From NCBI RefSeq assembly GCF_003284725.1, contig NZ_PGTO01000001.1:310001-374000 (forward strand): a stretch of DNA of 64,000 nucleotides, read 5' to 3'. Below the pieces are notes generated by a model. The model did no database searches. It saw only the letters and a program-made list of their open reading frames with translations, and was not told the DNA's origin. This DNA comes from Paramagnetospirillum kuznetsovii (GTDB lineage: Bacteria; Pseudomonadota; Alphaproteobacteria; Rhodospirillales; Magnetospirillaceae). Shown here in pieces: positions 8,669 to 19,271 of the stretch. A program made the position numbers and the translations under genes. Within the stretch, counting starts at the first letter, position 1. Each line of letters starts with the position of its first letter.

Positions 8669-9502
8669 ATGAACGCGGAAGCCGACAGGCCGTCCACCAG
8701 CCAAACCGAACCCAATATCTTCGCCACCCTGCGCGGCGGCGGACGCATCTGGGCGGTCGCCGCCATTCGCGGCGAGCATGGCCGCCTGCATGCCCTGCAC
8801 GGCCGTCTGGCCGCCGAGTGCAAGCCCGGCGATCAACTGGTCTATCTGGGTGATTATCTCGGCTATGGCTCGGCGGTGCTGGAAACCGTCGATGAACTGC
8901 TGAGCTTTCGCCGTCGCTTCATTGCCATGCCCGGGGTCGAACTGGACGACGTGGTCTATCTGCGCGGCGCTCAGGAAGAGATGTGGCAAAAGCTGCTGCA
9001 ACTGCAATTCGCCCCCAATCCGGCCGAGGTGCTGCGGTGGATGGTCGATCACGGCATCGGCTCCACCATCGCCGCCTATGGCGGCAATGTGGACGAAGCG
9101 CTGATCTGCGTGAAGGAAGGCATCCTGGCGCTGACCCGCTGGACCGGGCAATTGCGCCAGAACATGCGCGCCTATGATGGTCACACCACCTTGATGAGCG
9201 TGCTCAAGCATGCCGCCTTCACCGACGACAGCCAGTTGTTGTTCACCCATGCCGGGCTGGACCCGACCCGGCCGCTGTCGGCGCAGATGGACGCGTTCTG
9301 GTGGGGATCCTCGGACTTCGCCGACATGGCGGAGCCTTACCCCGGCTACAAGCTGGTGGTGCGCGGCTCGGACCGCCGCCATCGCGGCGTCGTGCTCGGT
9401 CCCCATATCGCCACCCTGGATTCCGGGTCGGGCCAAGGGGGCGCGCTGACCGCCGCCTGTTTCGGCTCCGACGGCAATATCCTCCAACTGCTCGAGGCTT
9501 GA
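8669..9502 (+). CDS. Metallophosphoesterase-like protein with altered catalytic motifs
   Basis: 277 residues related to calcineurin-like serine/threonine phosphatases of the PrpA/ApaH type. Motif II (YLGDYLGYGSA) and the HAG motif (LLFTHAGLDP) are intact. Motif I, normally GDIHG, reads RGEHG, and motif III, normally GNHE, reads RGAQE. Both changes remove metal ligands, so hydrolytic activity may be lost or altered. ATG 8669 is preferred over GTG 8639, which has no ribosome site and would give an atypical N-terminus. It stops 2 bases before the next start, so the two are probably cotranscribed. Confidence 0.7.
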   Translation: MNAEADRPSTSQTEPNIFATLRGGGRIWAVAAIRGEHGRLHALHGRLAAECKPGDQLVYLGDYLGYGSAVLETVDELLSFRRRFIAMPGVELDDVVYLRGAQEEMWQKLLQLQFAPNPAEVLRWMVDHGIGSTIAAYGGNVDEALICVKEGILALTRWTGQLRQNMRAYDGHTTLMSVLKHAAFTDDSQLLFTHAGLDPTRPLSAQMDAFWWGSSDFADMAEPYPGYKLVVRGSDRRHRGVVLGPHIATLDSGSGQGGALTAACFGSDGNILQLLEA

Positions 9503-9504
9503 TC

Positions 9505-10296
9505 ATGTCCCATGCCGTGAAAGCCGTCGCCATTGCCGCGACGATGATGCTGGCCGCCCCCATTTTCGCCCCCTCCGTTCAGGCTCAGGGCGGGCTGATG
9601 GATCTGGGCAAGGGCATGCTCAAGGACCAGATGGAGCAACGGGCGGGCGGCGGCGGTTCGGCCGGGTCGCTGGGTGCCGGCCTGTCCACCTCGGAGATCG
9701 GTTCCGGTCTCAAGGAGGCGCTGCGCACCGCCGCCGAGAAGGTCACCGGCCAATTGGGCCGCGCCGACGGCTTCAACGCCGATTCCTTGGTGCATATTCC
9801 GCTGCCCGACAAGCTGCAGACGGTGAAGAAGGGCCTTGCCATGGCGGGCCAGTCGGGTCTGGTGGACGATCTTGAGCTGAAGCTCAACCGCGCCGCCGAG
9901 GCGGCCACCCCCCAGGCCAAGCAGATCTTCTTCGACGCGGTCGGCAAGATGACGCTGGACGACGCCAAGGGCATCCTCAATGGCCCCAACGATGCCGCCA
10001 CCCAGTATTTCAAGAAGACCATGACGCCCGATCTTAAGACCGCCATGCGGCCGGTGGTGGATCAGACCGTCTCCCAGTCCGGCGCGGTGCAGTCCTACAA
10101 CGCCATGGCGGGGGCGGCGAAGACCCTTCCCATGATCGGCGGCGCCCTGCAATCGGGACCAGGCATGCTGACCGACCATGTTCTGGAAAAGGCGCTGGGC
10201 GGCATTTTCAGCTATCTGGGTCGGGAAGAAGCCGATATCCGGACCAACCCGGCAAGCCGGTCCACCGATCTCCTGAAGAAGGTGTTCGGGAAGTAA
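9505..10296 (+). CDS. DUF4197 family exported protein
   Basis: 263 residues beginning with a signal peptide (hydrophobic core AIAATMMLAAPIFA, likely cleavage after VQAQ near residue 28). The mature part matches DUF4197: a glycine-rich start, GLKEALRTAAEKV, then a helical domain with GLVDDLELKLNRAAEAATP. Function is unknown; the family is predicted periplasmic. It follows the phosphoesterase gene by 2 bases, so translational coupling is likely. Confidence 0.82.
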   Translation: MSHAVKAVAIAATMMLAAPIFAPSVQAQGGLMDLGKGMLKDQMEQRAGGGGSAGSLGAGLSTSEIGSGLKEALRTAAEKVTGQLGRADGFNADSLVHIPLPDKLQTVKKGLAMAGQSGLVDDLELKLNRAAEAATPQAKQIFFDAVGKMTLDDAKGILNGPNDAATQYFKKTMTPDLKTAMRPVVDQTVSQSGAVQSYNAMAGAAKTLPMIGGALQSGPGMLTDHVLEKALGGIFSYLGREEADIRTNPASRSTDLLKKVFGK

Positions 10297-10302
10297 TAAA
10301 GC

Positions 10303-10318
10303 CCATAAAATTTTATGG
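10303..10318. repeat. 16-bp perfect palindrome after the DUF4197 gene
   Basis: CCATAAAATTTTATGG is perfectly self-complementary and lies 6 bases after the stop codon in an AT-rich stretch. The central A/T run and following AAATACAATT make it a weak terminator or protein-binding site; neither is certain. Confidence 0.5.
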
Positions 10319-10415
10319 AAATACAATTAAAACAAATATAATTAGGCCGTTGGTCTAGTTGTGTGACGTTGTTCATTGTGTCTTCATTGCTGGGACGACC
10401 TCAGGATGATATGCC

Positions 10416-10880
10416 ATGATGTACAGCGAGATCAGGGCGCTTGTTATCGACGACAAGCCATTTTCGCGGACGATGACCGTCAGGGTGTTGCGGGCCATGG
10501 GAATCCGCAAGATCGCCGAAGCGGTCGACGGCGCCGCCGGGCTGGAATCCTATGCCTCCCTTTGGCCCCATGTGGTGATCTGCGAACCGGAGATGCGGCC
10601 GGTGGACGGCATGGTGTTTCTTCAGACCCTCAACGCCGAAAGAAAACATCTGGTGCGTGTCGCTCCGGTGATCTTCCTGTCCGCCGAAGCCAACGAGAGC
10701 CTTGTCGCCCAGGCGAGTCAACTGGGCGCGGCGGGCTTTTTGCGCAAGCCCATCTCGGCGTCGTCCCTGCAACGGCATGTGGACAAGGCGCTGACGCAGC
10801 ACGGCGATATTTACGGTCAGACCATGCAGCCCACCGACATGGCGGCGCAGGCCATGACCTCCGCCCAGCCCCACCGCTGA
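10416..10880 (+). CDS. Single-domain receiver protein with Glu at the phosphoacceptor site
   Basis: 154 residues forming one CheY-like receiver domain plus a 30-residue tail. The acid pocket D12/D13 (VIDDK), the S89 switch position and K111 (LRKP) are conserved. The phosphorylated Asp is replaced by Glu57 (VVICEPEMRPVDG aligns with the usual LDxxMPxMDG). Asp-to-Glu substitutions can mimic phosphorylation, so the protein may be constitutively active or act as a phosphate-independent adaptor. There is no output domain and no adjacent kinase. Confidence 0.85.
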   Translation: MMYSEIRALVIDDKPFSRTMTVRVLRAMGIRKIAEAVDGAAGLESYASLWPHVVICEPEMRPVDGMVFLQTLNAERKHLVRVAPVIFLSAEANESLVAQASQLGAAGFLRKPISASSLQRHVDKALTQHGDIYGQTMQPTDMAAQAMTSAQPHR

Positions 10881-10936
10881 TCCGGTTTATGTTTGTCCCT
10901 CGGCCGAGAGAGCCGCGCGTCATACGTGACGCATGT

Positions 10937-12361
10937 CTAGGAAAATAGATAGGGCACGAAGCTGCGGTTGTTCTCGTCGACGCTGATATGGCTGCCGATG
11001 GGGGGAAAGGCGCGCTGGCGGCAATTGTCGCGCTCGCAGATGCGGCAATTGACCCCAATGGGCACGGCGGCCTGTTCGTGGGCGAGGTCCAGGCCGGCGG
11101 AATAGACCACCTCGTTGGCATAGGCGATCTCGCAACCCAGGCCGACGGCGAACTGGCGGTCGGGCTTCAGGTAGGATCCGCCCCGCTTTGACGCGGTGCG
11201 CGCGATGCAGATATAGGAAATGGCGTCGGGCATGCGGGCCAACTGCACCAGGATCTTGCCGGGCTGGGCGAAGGCCTCGTGGACGTTCCACAGCGGGCAG
11301 GCGCCGCCGAATCGGGTGAAGTGGAAGCGGGTGGCCGAGTGGCGCTTGGTGATGTTGCCCGCCATGTCGACCCGGACGAAATAGAACGGCACGCCGCGGG
11401 CACCGGGGCGTTGCAGGGTGGACAGCCGGTGGCAGACCTGCTCGAAGCTGGCGCCGAAGCGGCTTTGCAACTGTTCGATATCGTGGCGCAAGGCCCGGGC
11501 CTGTCCGGCGAAGGCCATATAGGGCATCACCAGGGCACCGGCGAAATAATTGGCCAGACCGACCCGGCAGATGGAGCGCGCGTCGTCGGAGGCCAGCTTG
11601 GCGCCGGTCACCACCTCCTCGATGGCATCCTGATAGGCCAGCAAGGCCACCTGATGGGCCAGATGGAAGGTGCGCGACGGCACCGACAACAGCGCCGACA
11701 GCGACAGCGAGCCGCTGACGGGGTCGAAGGTGCGCATGCCGGTGCCTTCATCCTCGGCATTGACCCGGACCCGGACACCGTGGCGGCTTTCCAGATAGGC
11801 CACCAGATCGTTGTGCATCTGGCCGAGGCGGAAGCCTTCCTTCTCCACCAGCTGCTCCGCCGCTTCGTCCAGACCGCCGAAATAGTTGTTGCAGTAGTAG
11901 AAGAAGTCGCGGACCTCCTCGTAGGGGAAATGGGGATTGCTGCCCCGCTCCTCGCCGGTGGCCGCCGACAGGTTCTCGGTCAGCGACTGCAGGCGCTCGT
12001 CCAACTGGCGGAAGGCCTGATACAGGGTCAGCACCCTTTTCGCCAGTTCCGGCGAGGCCGAGGCGGCATTGCGCAATTCCGACAGGCCGATATTGCCGCT
12101 GCCGAACACCGGATCATTCATGGCTTCCCGCAGATCGGCCACCAGACGGGATTCCTCGTCCTCCACCAAGGTGGCGAGATCCACGTCCAGCACCTTGGCG
12201 ATGCGCAGCAAGACCGGCACCGTCAGCGGCCGCTGGTTGTTCTCGATCTGATTGAGATAGCTGGGAGAGACCTCCAGCAAAACCGCAAGGGCCGCCTGCG
12301 AAAGCTTCTTTTGCTCCCGCAGGCGGCGCAGCTTATAACCGAGAAACAGCTTCTTGCTCAT
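10937..12361 (-). CDS. pccR: Short-chain acyl-CoA-responsive regulator (PccR/ScfR type)
   Basis: 474 residues: an XRE helix-turn-helix at about 8-62 (LSQAALAVLLEVSPSYLNQIE), an IrrE-like middle domain, and the C-terminal DUF2083 domain with clustered cysteines (CRICERDNCRQRAFPP). Regulators of this architecture (RamB, MccR, PccR) sense propionyl-CoA or related thioesters. In Rhodobacter, PccR activates propionyl-CoA carboxylase genes. Here the gene is divergent from pccB, which fits the same job. The 177-base gap between them holds repeated TTCGCAA half-sites, likely its operators. Confidence 0.9.
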   Translation of the reverse strand: MSKKLFLGYKLRRLREQKKLSQAALAVLLEVSPSYLNQIENNQRPLTVPVLLRIAKVLDVDLATLVEDEESRLVADLREAMNDPVFGSGNIGLSELRNAASASPELAKRVLTLYQAFRQLDERLQSLTENLSAATGEERGSNPHFPYEEVRDFFYYCNNYFGGLDEAAEQLVEKEGFRLGQMHNDLVAYLESRHGVRVRVNAEDEGTGMRTFDPVSGSLSLSALLSVPSRTFHLAHQVALLAYQDAIEEVVTGAKLASDDARSICRVGLANYFAGALVMPYMAFAGQARALRHDIEQLQSRFGASFEQVCHRLSTLQRPGARGVPFYFVRVDMAGNITKRHSATRFHFTRFGGACPLWNVHEAFAQPGKILVQLARMPDAISYICIARTASKRGGSYLKPDRQFAVGLGCEIAYANEVVYSAGLDLAHEQAAVPIGVNCRICERDNCRQRAFPPIGSHISVDENNRSFVPYLFS

Positions 12362-12392
12362 GGCCTTAGGCTTATACAGCCCCCCGGCCCCC

Positions 12393-12491
12393 TTCGCAAG
12401 ATTCGCAAATTCACAATGCGACGTTGCGAATCCGTTCGCATCACCGCCCTTTTCCAGCGGCTTGTTGTTGCTTCCCAGGGGGCTTTGCGAA
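12393..12491. promoter_or_regulatory. Cluster of TTCGCAA half-sites between pccR and pccB
   Basis: TTCGCAA occurs at 12393-12399 and 12402-12408. TTGCGAA (its complement) occurs at 12424-12430 and 12485-12491, and TTCGCA at 12435-12440. The pair at 12424-12440 forms an inverted repeat with a 4-base gap. Five copies in 100 bases between the regulator and its presumed target operon strongly suggest PccR binding sites, similar in character to the TTTGC-type operators of related regulators. Binding itself is inferred. Confidence 0.65.
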
Positions 12492-12538
12492 TATGACAGC
12501 ATCGACCTGTTAGTCGTCCCAATCGGAGGTATGCTGAA

Positions 12539-14071
<1,533 letters not shown>

Positions 14072-14080
14072 TGGGATTTA

Positions 14081-14130
14081 TCCACGAATGAACACGAATA
14101 GATAAGACATCATCTGTGTTCATTCGTGGA
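14081..14130. repeat. 15-bp perfect inverted repeat between pccB and pccA
   Basis: TCCACGAATGAACAC (14081-14095) is exactly complementary to GTGTTCATTCGTGGA (14116-14130), separated by 20 bases. There is no T-tract, so it is not an ordinary terminator. The CACGAATGAACACGAAT-like sequence resembles a dispersed motif seen in unrelated bacterial genomes (from memory). In the operon it could act as an mRNA stabiliser or attenuator. Confidence 0.8.
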
Positions 14131-14183
14131 CTTAAAATAAACTCTTCGCGCCGGGCGCGGCTCTCCAATGAGGGGATAGACTG

Positions 14184-16175
14184 ATGTTCAAGAAGATTCT
14201 GATCGCCAATCGCGGCGAAATCGCCTGCCGGGTCATCAAGACCGCCCAGAAGATGGGCATCAAGACGGTGGCGGTCTATTCCGATGCCGATAAGGACGCG
14301 CTGCATGTGTCCATGGCCGACGAAGCGGTGCATATCGGTCCGGCCGCTTCGGCGCAAAGCTATCTGGTGATCGAGAAGATCGTCGCCGCCTGCGTCGCCA
14401 CAGGGGCCGAGGCGGTTCATCCCGGCTATGGCTTCTTGTCCGAGAAGCGCGACTTCCAGGAAGCCCTGGCCAAGGCGGGCGTCAAGTTCATCGGCCCCGA
14501 CGCCCATGCCATCTTCGCCATGGGCGACAAGATCGAATCCAAGAAGCTGGCCCGCGAGGCGGGCGTCAACACGGTTCCCGGCTATCTGGGCGTCATCAAG
14601 GACGCCGACGAGGCGGTCAAGATCGCCAAGGAGATCGGCTATCCGGTGATGCTGAAGGCATCGGCGGGCGGCGGCGGCAAGGGCATGCGTCTGGCCTGGA
14701 ACGACGCCGAGGCCCATGAGGGCTTCACCAGCGCCACCAACGAGGCCAAGACCAGCTTCGGCGACGACCGGGTCTTCGTGGAAAAGTTCATCGAACAGCC
14801 GCGCCATATCGAGATCCAGGTGCTGGCCGACGGCCAGGGCACCACCTTGTATCTGGGCGAGCGCGAATGCTCGATCCAGCGCCGCCACCAGAAGGTCATC
14901 GAGGAGGCGCCCTCGCCCTTCCTCACCCCCGAAACCCGCAAGGCCATGGGCGAGCAGGCCTGCGCCCTGGCCAAGATCGTGAACTACAAGTCGGCGGGCA
15001 CGGTGGAATTCATCGTCGGCGGCGCCACCGGCGAGTTCTACTTCCTGGAAATGAATACCCGCCTGCAGGTGGAGCACCCGGTCACCGAAAAGATCACCGG
15101 TCTCGATCTGGTGGAACAGATGATCCGCGTCGCCTATGGCGAGAAGCTGTCCATCACCCAGAACGACGTCAAGCTGACCGGCTGGTCCATGGAAGCCCGC
15201 GTCTATGCGGAAGACCCCTTCCGCGGCTTCCTGCCCAGCACCGGCCGCCTGACCCGCTATCAGCCCCCCACCGAAACCAACCATGTGCGGGTGGATACCG
15301 GCGTCTATGAAGGCGGCGAGATCAGCATGTTCTACGACCCCATGATCGCCAAGCTGATCACCTACGGACCCACCCGCGAGGCCGCCATCGCCCATATGCG
15401 CCAGGCGCTGGACGAGTATTACATCCGCGGCGTCACCCACAATATCCCGTTCCTGGCCTCGCTGTTCGCCAAGGACCGCTTCGTCAAGGGGGCGCTGACC
15501 ACCAATTTCATCGCCGAGGAATATGCCAACGGCTTCTCGTCGGATGATCTGCCGTCGGACGATCCCACCACCTTGATCGCGGTGGCCGCCGCCATGAAGC
15601 GGCGCATCGTCGAGCGCAACCACAAGATCTCCGGCCAGTTCCCTGGCCACGAGATGAAGCCGAGGGTGCACTGGACGGTGCTGCTGGGCGGCGTCTATCA
15701 CGACGTCGACATCCATCCGGCCCCGGGCGGCTATGCCGTGGTGGTCGGCGGCGAGGCCATCGAGGTCAAGACCGACTGGCAGATCGGCGATCCGCTGATC
15801 CGCGCCAATGTGGATGGCCGCATGGTCTGCGTCCAGGTGGACCGTACCGGCGTTTCCTTCCGCCTGTCCCATTCGGGCGTCCAGGCCGAGGTGTGGGTGC
15901 TGACCCGCCGGACCGCCGAGCTGCACCGCCTGATGCCCTTCAAGGCGCCGCCGGATATGAGCAAGTATCTGCTCTCGCCCATGCCCGGCCTGCTGGTCAA
16001 GCTGCTGGTCGAGGAGGGCCAGGAGGTCAAGGCCGGTGAATCCATCGCCGTCATCGAGGCCATGAAGATGGAAAACATCCTCAAGGCGGAACGGGATTCC
16101 AAGGTCGCCAAGATCCACGCCGCCGCCGGTGATTCCCTGGCCGTCGATCAGAAGATCGTCGAGTTCGCCGGATGA
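14184..16175 (+). CDS. pccA: Propionyl-CoA carboxylase alpha subunit (biotin carboxylase + biotin carrier)
   Basis: 663 residues. The biotin carboxylase part (1-450) has the ATP-grasp glycine loop ASAGGGGKGMR at about 158-168, HRRHQKVIEEAPSP-type conserved residues and the EMNTRLQVEHPVTE active-site segment. A BT/linker domain follows. The C-terminal carrier domain has the biotinylation motif EAMKM with the target lysine near residue 628. It carboxylates biotin with bicarbonate and ATP. The downstream carbonic anhydrase start overlaps the stop codon (ATGA). Confidence 0.97.
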   Translation: MFKKILIANRGEIACRVIKTAQKMGIKTVAVYSDADKDALHVSMADEAVHIGPAASAQSYLVIEKIVAACVATGAEAVHPGYGFLSEKRDFQEALAKAGVKFIGPDAHAIFAMGDKIESKKLAREAGVNTVPGYLGVIKDADEAVKIAKEIGYPVMLKASAGGGGKGMRLAWNDAEAHEGFTSATNEAKTSFGDDRVFVEKFIEQPRHIEIQVLADGQGTTLYLGERECSIQRRHQKVIEEAPSPFLTPETRKAMGEQACALAKIVNYKSAGTVEFIVGGATGEFYFLEMNTRLQVEHPVTEKITGLDLVEQMIRVAYGEKLSITQNDVKLTGWSMEARVYAEDPFRGFLPSTGRLTRYQPPTETNHVRVDTGVYEGGEISMFYDPMIAKLITYGPTREAAIAHMRQALDEYYIRGVTHNIPFLASLFAKDRFVKGALTTNFIAEEYANGFSSDDLPSDDPTTLIAVAAAMKRRIVERNHKISGQFPGHEMKPRVHWTVLLGGVYHDVDIHPAPGGYAVVVGGEAIEVKTDWQIGDPLIRANVDGRMVCVQVDRTGVSFRLSHSGVQAEVWVLTRRTAELHRLMPFKAPPDMSKYLLSPMPGLLVKLLVEEGQEVKAGESIAVIEAMKMENILKAERDSKVAKIHAAAGDSLAVDQKIVEFAG

Positions 16176-16828
16176 CCAAGGTCTTCGGGGTCGATCGTCT
16201 GCTGGCCAATAACCGTGCCTGGGCCGAAGAGGTCGAGCGCACCAAGCCGGGCTTTTTCGCCCATTTGGCCCAGCAGCAGACCCCGGGATATCTTTGGATC
16301 GGCTGCGCCGATTCCCGCGTTCCCGCCAACGAGATCGTGGGATTGGAACCGGGCGAGCTGTTCGTTCATCGCAATGTGGCCAATCTGGTCCAGCATGGCG
16401 ATTTGAACGGGTTGTCGGTGTTGCAATTCGCCGTGGACGTTCTGAAGGTGAAGCATATCATCGTTTGCGGCCATTACGGCTGTTCCGGCGTGCGGGCCGC
16501 TCTTCAGGACATGCGTCTGGGGGTGGCCGAGCACTGGATCAGGCCGGTGCGCGATGTCTGCGAGCGTCATCGTCATGAACTGGACATCCTGCCCACGGAA
16601 TCGGCGCGGGTGGACCGGCTGTGCGAGTTGAACGTCATGCAGCAGGTGCGCAATCTGTGCCGGACGCCTATCCTCCAGGACGCCTGGCGGCGGGGCCAGA
16701 AGTTGGCGGTGCATTCATGGGTCTACGGCCTGGAAGACGGGCTGGTGCGGCCGCTGGGACCGGTGGTGGCCGGGTTGAAGTCGTTGGATGAGCTGGGCGC
16801 GTCCTATCTGATGCGCGGCGCGTTTTAG
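16172..16828 (+). CDS. Beta-class carbonic anhydrase
   Basis: 218 residues. The zinc ligands Cys45, His101 and Cys104 and the Asp47-Arg49 dyad (CADSRVPANEIVG, HYGCSGV) are present. It interconverts CO2 and bicarbonate in the cytosol. Its ATG overlaps the pccA stop, so the two are translationally coupled. The context says the enzyme supplies bicarbonate to propionyl-CoA carboxylase. Confidence 0.95.
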   Translation: MTKVFGVDRLLANNRAWAEEVERTKPGFFAHLAQQQTPGYLWIGCADSRVPANEIVGLEPGELFVHRNVANLVQHGDLNGLSVLQFAVDVLKVKHIIVCGHYGCSGVRAALQDMRLGVAEHWIRPVRDVCERHRHELDILPTESARVDRLCELNVMQQVRNLCRTPILQDAWRRGQKLAVHSWVYGLEDGLVRPLGPVVAGLKSLDELGASYLMRGAF

Positions 16829-16890
16829 CGCTCCAGCGGTTGATGGTATGTGGAATTGGAGCGCCGCGACTGGGCCATTGAGGCCCCGCG

Positions 16891-16946
16891 AGCGCGTGCG
16901 AGCGAGAGCCAAGCCGCCGGAGGCGGCGCCCGGCGATTGAGGGCAA
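16891..16946. repeat. Dispersed GC-rich repeat, copy A (upstream of methylmalonyl-CoA mutase)
   Basis: Core AAGCCGCCGGAGGCGGCG followed by CCCGGCGATTGAGGGCA. GCCGCC-GGA-GGCGGC forms a short hairpin. The same core recurs at 19211-19260, 48494-48531 and, inverted, 52468-52530. It lies between the carbonic anhydrase stop and the mutase ribosome site. Confidence 0.8.
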
Positions 16947-16960
16947 TAAAGGAGATAAAG

Positions 16961-19111
16961 ATGAGCGAGTTTCCCAAGAAGACCCTTGCCGACTGGGACG
17001 CGCTGGCCTCCAAGGATCTCAAGGGCGCCTCGCCCGAGACGCTGAGTTGGGAGACGCCGGAAGGCATCAAGGTCAAGCCGCTCTACACCGCCGCCGATCT
17101 GGAAGGCCTCGACCATCTGGGCAGCCTGCCCGGCTTCCCGCCCTTCACGCGCGGGCCGCGCGCCACCATGTATTCCTTCCGGCCCTGGACCATCCGTCAG
17201 TATGCGGGCTTCTCCACCGCGGAAGAGTCCAACAAGTTCTACCGCGCCAATCTGGCGGCCGGGGGACAGGGCCTGTCGGTGGCCTTCGATCTGGCCACTC
17301 ATCGCGGCTATGACAGCGACCATCCCCGCGTGGTCGGCGACGTGGGCAAGGCCGGTGTCGCCATCGATTCGGTGGAAGACATGAAGATCCTGTTCGACGG
17401 CATTCCGCTGGACAAGATGAGCGTGTCCATGACCATGAACGGCGCCGTGCTCCCCGTGCTGGCCGGTTATATCGTCGCCGCCGAGGAACAGGGCGTGTCC
17501 CAGGATAAGCTGTCGGGCACCATCCAGAACGACATCCTGAAGGAGTTCATGGTCCGCAACACCTATATCTATCCGCCCGCGCCCAGCATGCGGATCGTGT
17601 CGGACATCATCTCCTACACCTCGAAGAACATGCCCAAGTTCAATTCCATCTCCATCTCCGGCTACCACATGCAGGAAGCCGGGGCGACGGCGGTCCAGGA
17701 ACTGGCCTTCACCCTGGCCGACGGTCTGGAATATGTCCGCACCGCCCTGGCCAGCGGGTTGAAGATCGACGATTTCGCCGGGCGGCTGTCGTTCTTCTGG
17801 GCCATCGGCATGAACTTCTTCATGGAAGTGGCCAAGCTGCGCGCCGGGCGCCTGCTGTGGGCGCGCATGCTCAAGCAGTTCAATCCGACCAATCCGGCCT
17901 CCATGGCGCTGCGCACCCATTGCCAGACCTCGGGCGTCTCCTTGACCGAGAAGGATGCCTATAACAACGTCATCCGCACCACCATCGAGGCCATGGCGGC
18001 GGTGCTCGGCGGCACCCAGAGCCTGCACACCAACGCGCTGGACGAAGCCATCGCCCTGCCGACCCCGTTCTCGGCCCGCATCGCGCGCAACACCCAGTTG
18101 GTCATCCAGGAAGAGACCGGCATCACCCATGTGGTCGATCCGCTGGCCGGATCCTATTACGTGGAAAGCCTCACCGCCAGCCTGGCCGAGGAAGCCTGGA
18201 AGCTGATCTGCGAGGTCGAGGAACTGGGCGGCATGACCAAGGCGGTGGAATCCGGCATGCCCAAGATGCGCATCGAGGAAGCCGCCGCCCGCCGCCAGGC
18301 CCGTATCGATCGCGGCGACGAGGTGGTGGTCGGCGTCAACAAGTACCAACCCAAGGAAGAGACCGCCATCGAGATCCTGGACGTGGATAACGCCATGGTC
18401 CGCGAGGCCCAGATTGCCCGTCTCAACCAGATCAAGTCCTCGCGCGATGCCGCCAAGGTGACGGCGGCGCTCGCGGCGCTGTCCGACGCCGCCGCCTCTG
18501 GCACCGGCAATCTGCTGGAACTGGCGGTCAATGCCACCCGGGCGCGGGCCACGGTCGGCGAGATTTCCGACGCGCTGGAAACCAGCTTCACCCGTCACCG
18601 CGCCGTCAACCGTACCATTTCCGGCGTCTATGGCGGCGTTTATCAGGGCGACGAGGGCTTCGCCAAGCTGAAGGCCGATATCGACGCCTTCGCCAAAACC
18701 GAGGGCCGCCGCCCCCGCATCCTGGTGTGCAAGATGGGCCAGGACGGCCATGATCGCGGCGCCAAGGTGATCGCCACCGCCTTCGCCGATCTCGGCTTCG
18801 ACGTGGATATCGGACCGCTGTTCCAGACCCCGGAGGAAGCCGCCCGCCAGGCGGTGGAAAACGACGTCCATATCGTGGCGGCGTCGTCGCTGGCGGCCGG
18901 CCACAAGACCCTGATCCCCGCCCTGATCGCCGATCTCAAGGCGCAGGGCGCCGGTGACATCCTGGTGGTGGCGGGCGGCGTCATTCCGCCCCAGGATTAC
19001 GACTTCCTCTACAAGGCGGGGGTGGCGGCGGTCTATGGCCCCGGCACCAATATCCCGACGGCGGCGGCCGAGATCCTGGAACTGTTGAAGAAGCGCGGCA
19101 AGGCCGCCTGA
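16961..19111 (+). CDS. scpA: Methylmalonyl-CoA mutase, large subunit (B12-dependent)
   Basis: 716 residues, normal for the catalytic chain. The N-terminal TIM-barrel substrate domain is recognised from the [28 protein letters not shown] segment region (about 65-92) and [10 protein letters not shown]. The C-terminal cobalamin domain carries DGHDRGAKV (near 595), whose His is the lower axial cobalt ligand, and [15 protein letters not shown]. It converts (R)-methylmalonyl-CoA to succinyl-CoA, completing propionate assimilation from the upstream operon. GGAG precedes the ATG at 16961. A methylmalonyl-CoA epimerase gene is not in the window. Confidence 0.97.
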   Translation: MSEFPKKTLADWDALASKDLKGASPETLSWETPEGIKVKPLYTAADLEGLDHLGSLPGFPPFTRGPRATMYSFRPWTIRQYAGFSTAEESNKFYRANLAAGGQGLSVAFDLATHRGYDSDHPRVVGDVGKAGVAIDSVEDMKILFDGIPLDKMSVSMTMNGAVLPVLAGYIVAAEEQGVSQDKLSGTIQNDILKEFMVRNTYIYPPAPSMRIVSDIISYTSKNMPKFNSISISGYHMQEAGATAVQELAFTLADGLEYVRTALASGLKIDDFAGRLSFFWAIGMNFFMEVAKLRAGRLLWARMLKQFNPTNPASMALRTHCQTSGVSLTEKDAYNNVIRTTIEAMAAVLGGTQSLHTNALDEAIALPTPFSARIARNTQLVIQEETGITHVVDPLAGSYYVESLTASLAEEAWKLICEVEELGGMTKAVESGMPKMRIEEAAARRQARIDRGDEVVVGVNKYQPKEETAIEILDVDNAMVREAQIARLNQIKSSRDAAKVTAALAALSDAAASGTGNLLELAVNATRARATVGEISDALETSFTRHRAVNRTISGVYGGVYQGDEGFAKLKADIDAFAKTEGRRPRILVCKMGQDGHDRGAKVIATAFADLGFDVDIGPLFQTPEEAARQAVENDVHIVAASSLAAGHKTLIPALIADLKAQGAGDILVVAGGVIPPQDYDFLYKAGVAAVYGPGTNIPTAAAEILELLKKRGKAA

Positions 19112-19115
19112 TCCG

Positions 19116-19262
19116 AGCGCGGAAGCGAGGCGGCGCCCGGCGTTTGAGGGACATGAAACCGACGAGCCCATGGGCTCGGAGTTGCGGGCAAAGCCCGGCG
19201 CGCCCCATGGCGCGAAAGCCAAGCCGCCGGAGGCGGCGCCCGGCGTTTGAGGGACATGAATA
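19116..19262. repeat. Dispersed GC-rich repeat, composite copy B
   Basis: Two copies of the ending GGCGGCGCCCGGCGTTTGAG plus GGACATGAA lie at about 19129-19156 and 19231-19260. Between them are inverted pairs CGAGCCCATGGGCTCG and GCGCCCCATGGCGC-type palindromes. The second copy contains the full AAGCCGCCGGAGGCGGCGCC core. It fills the space between the mutase stop and the operon terminator. Confidence 0.8.
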
Positions 19263-19271
19263 ACTCAACTC

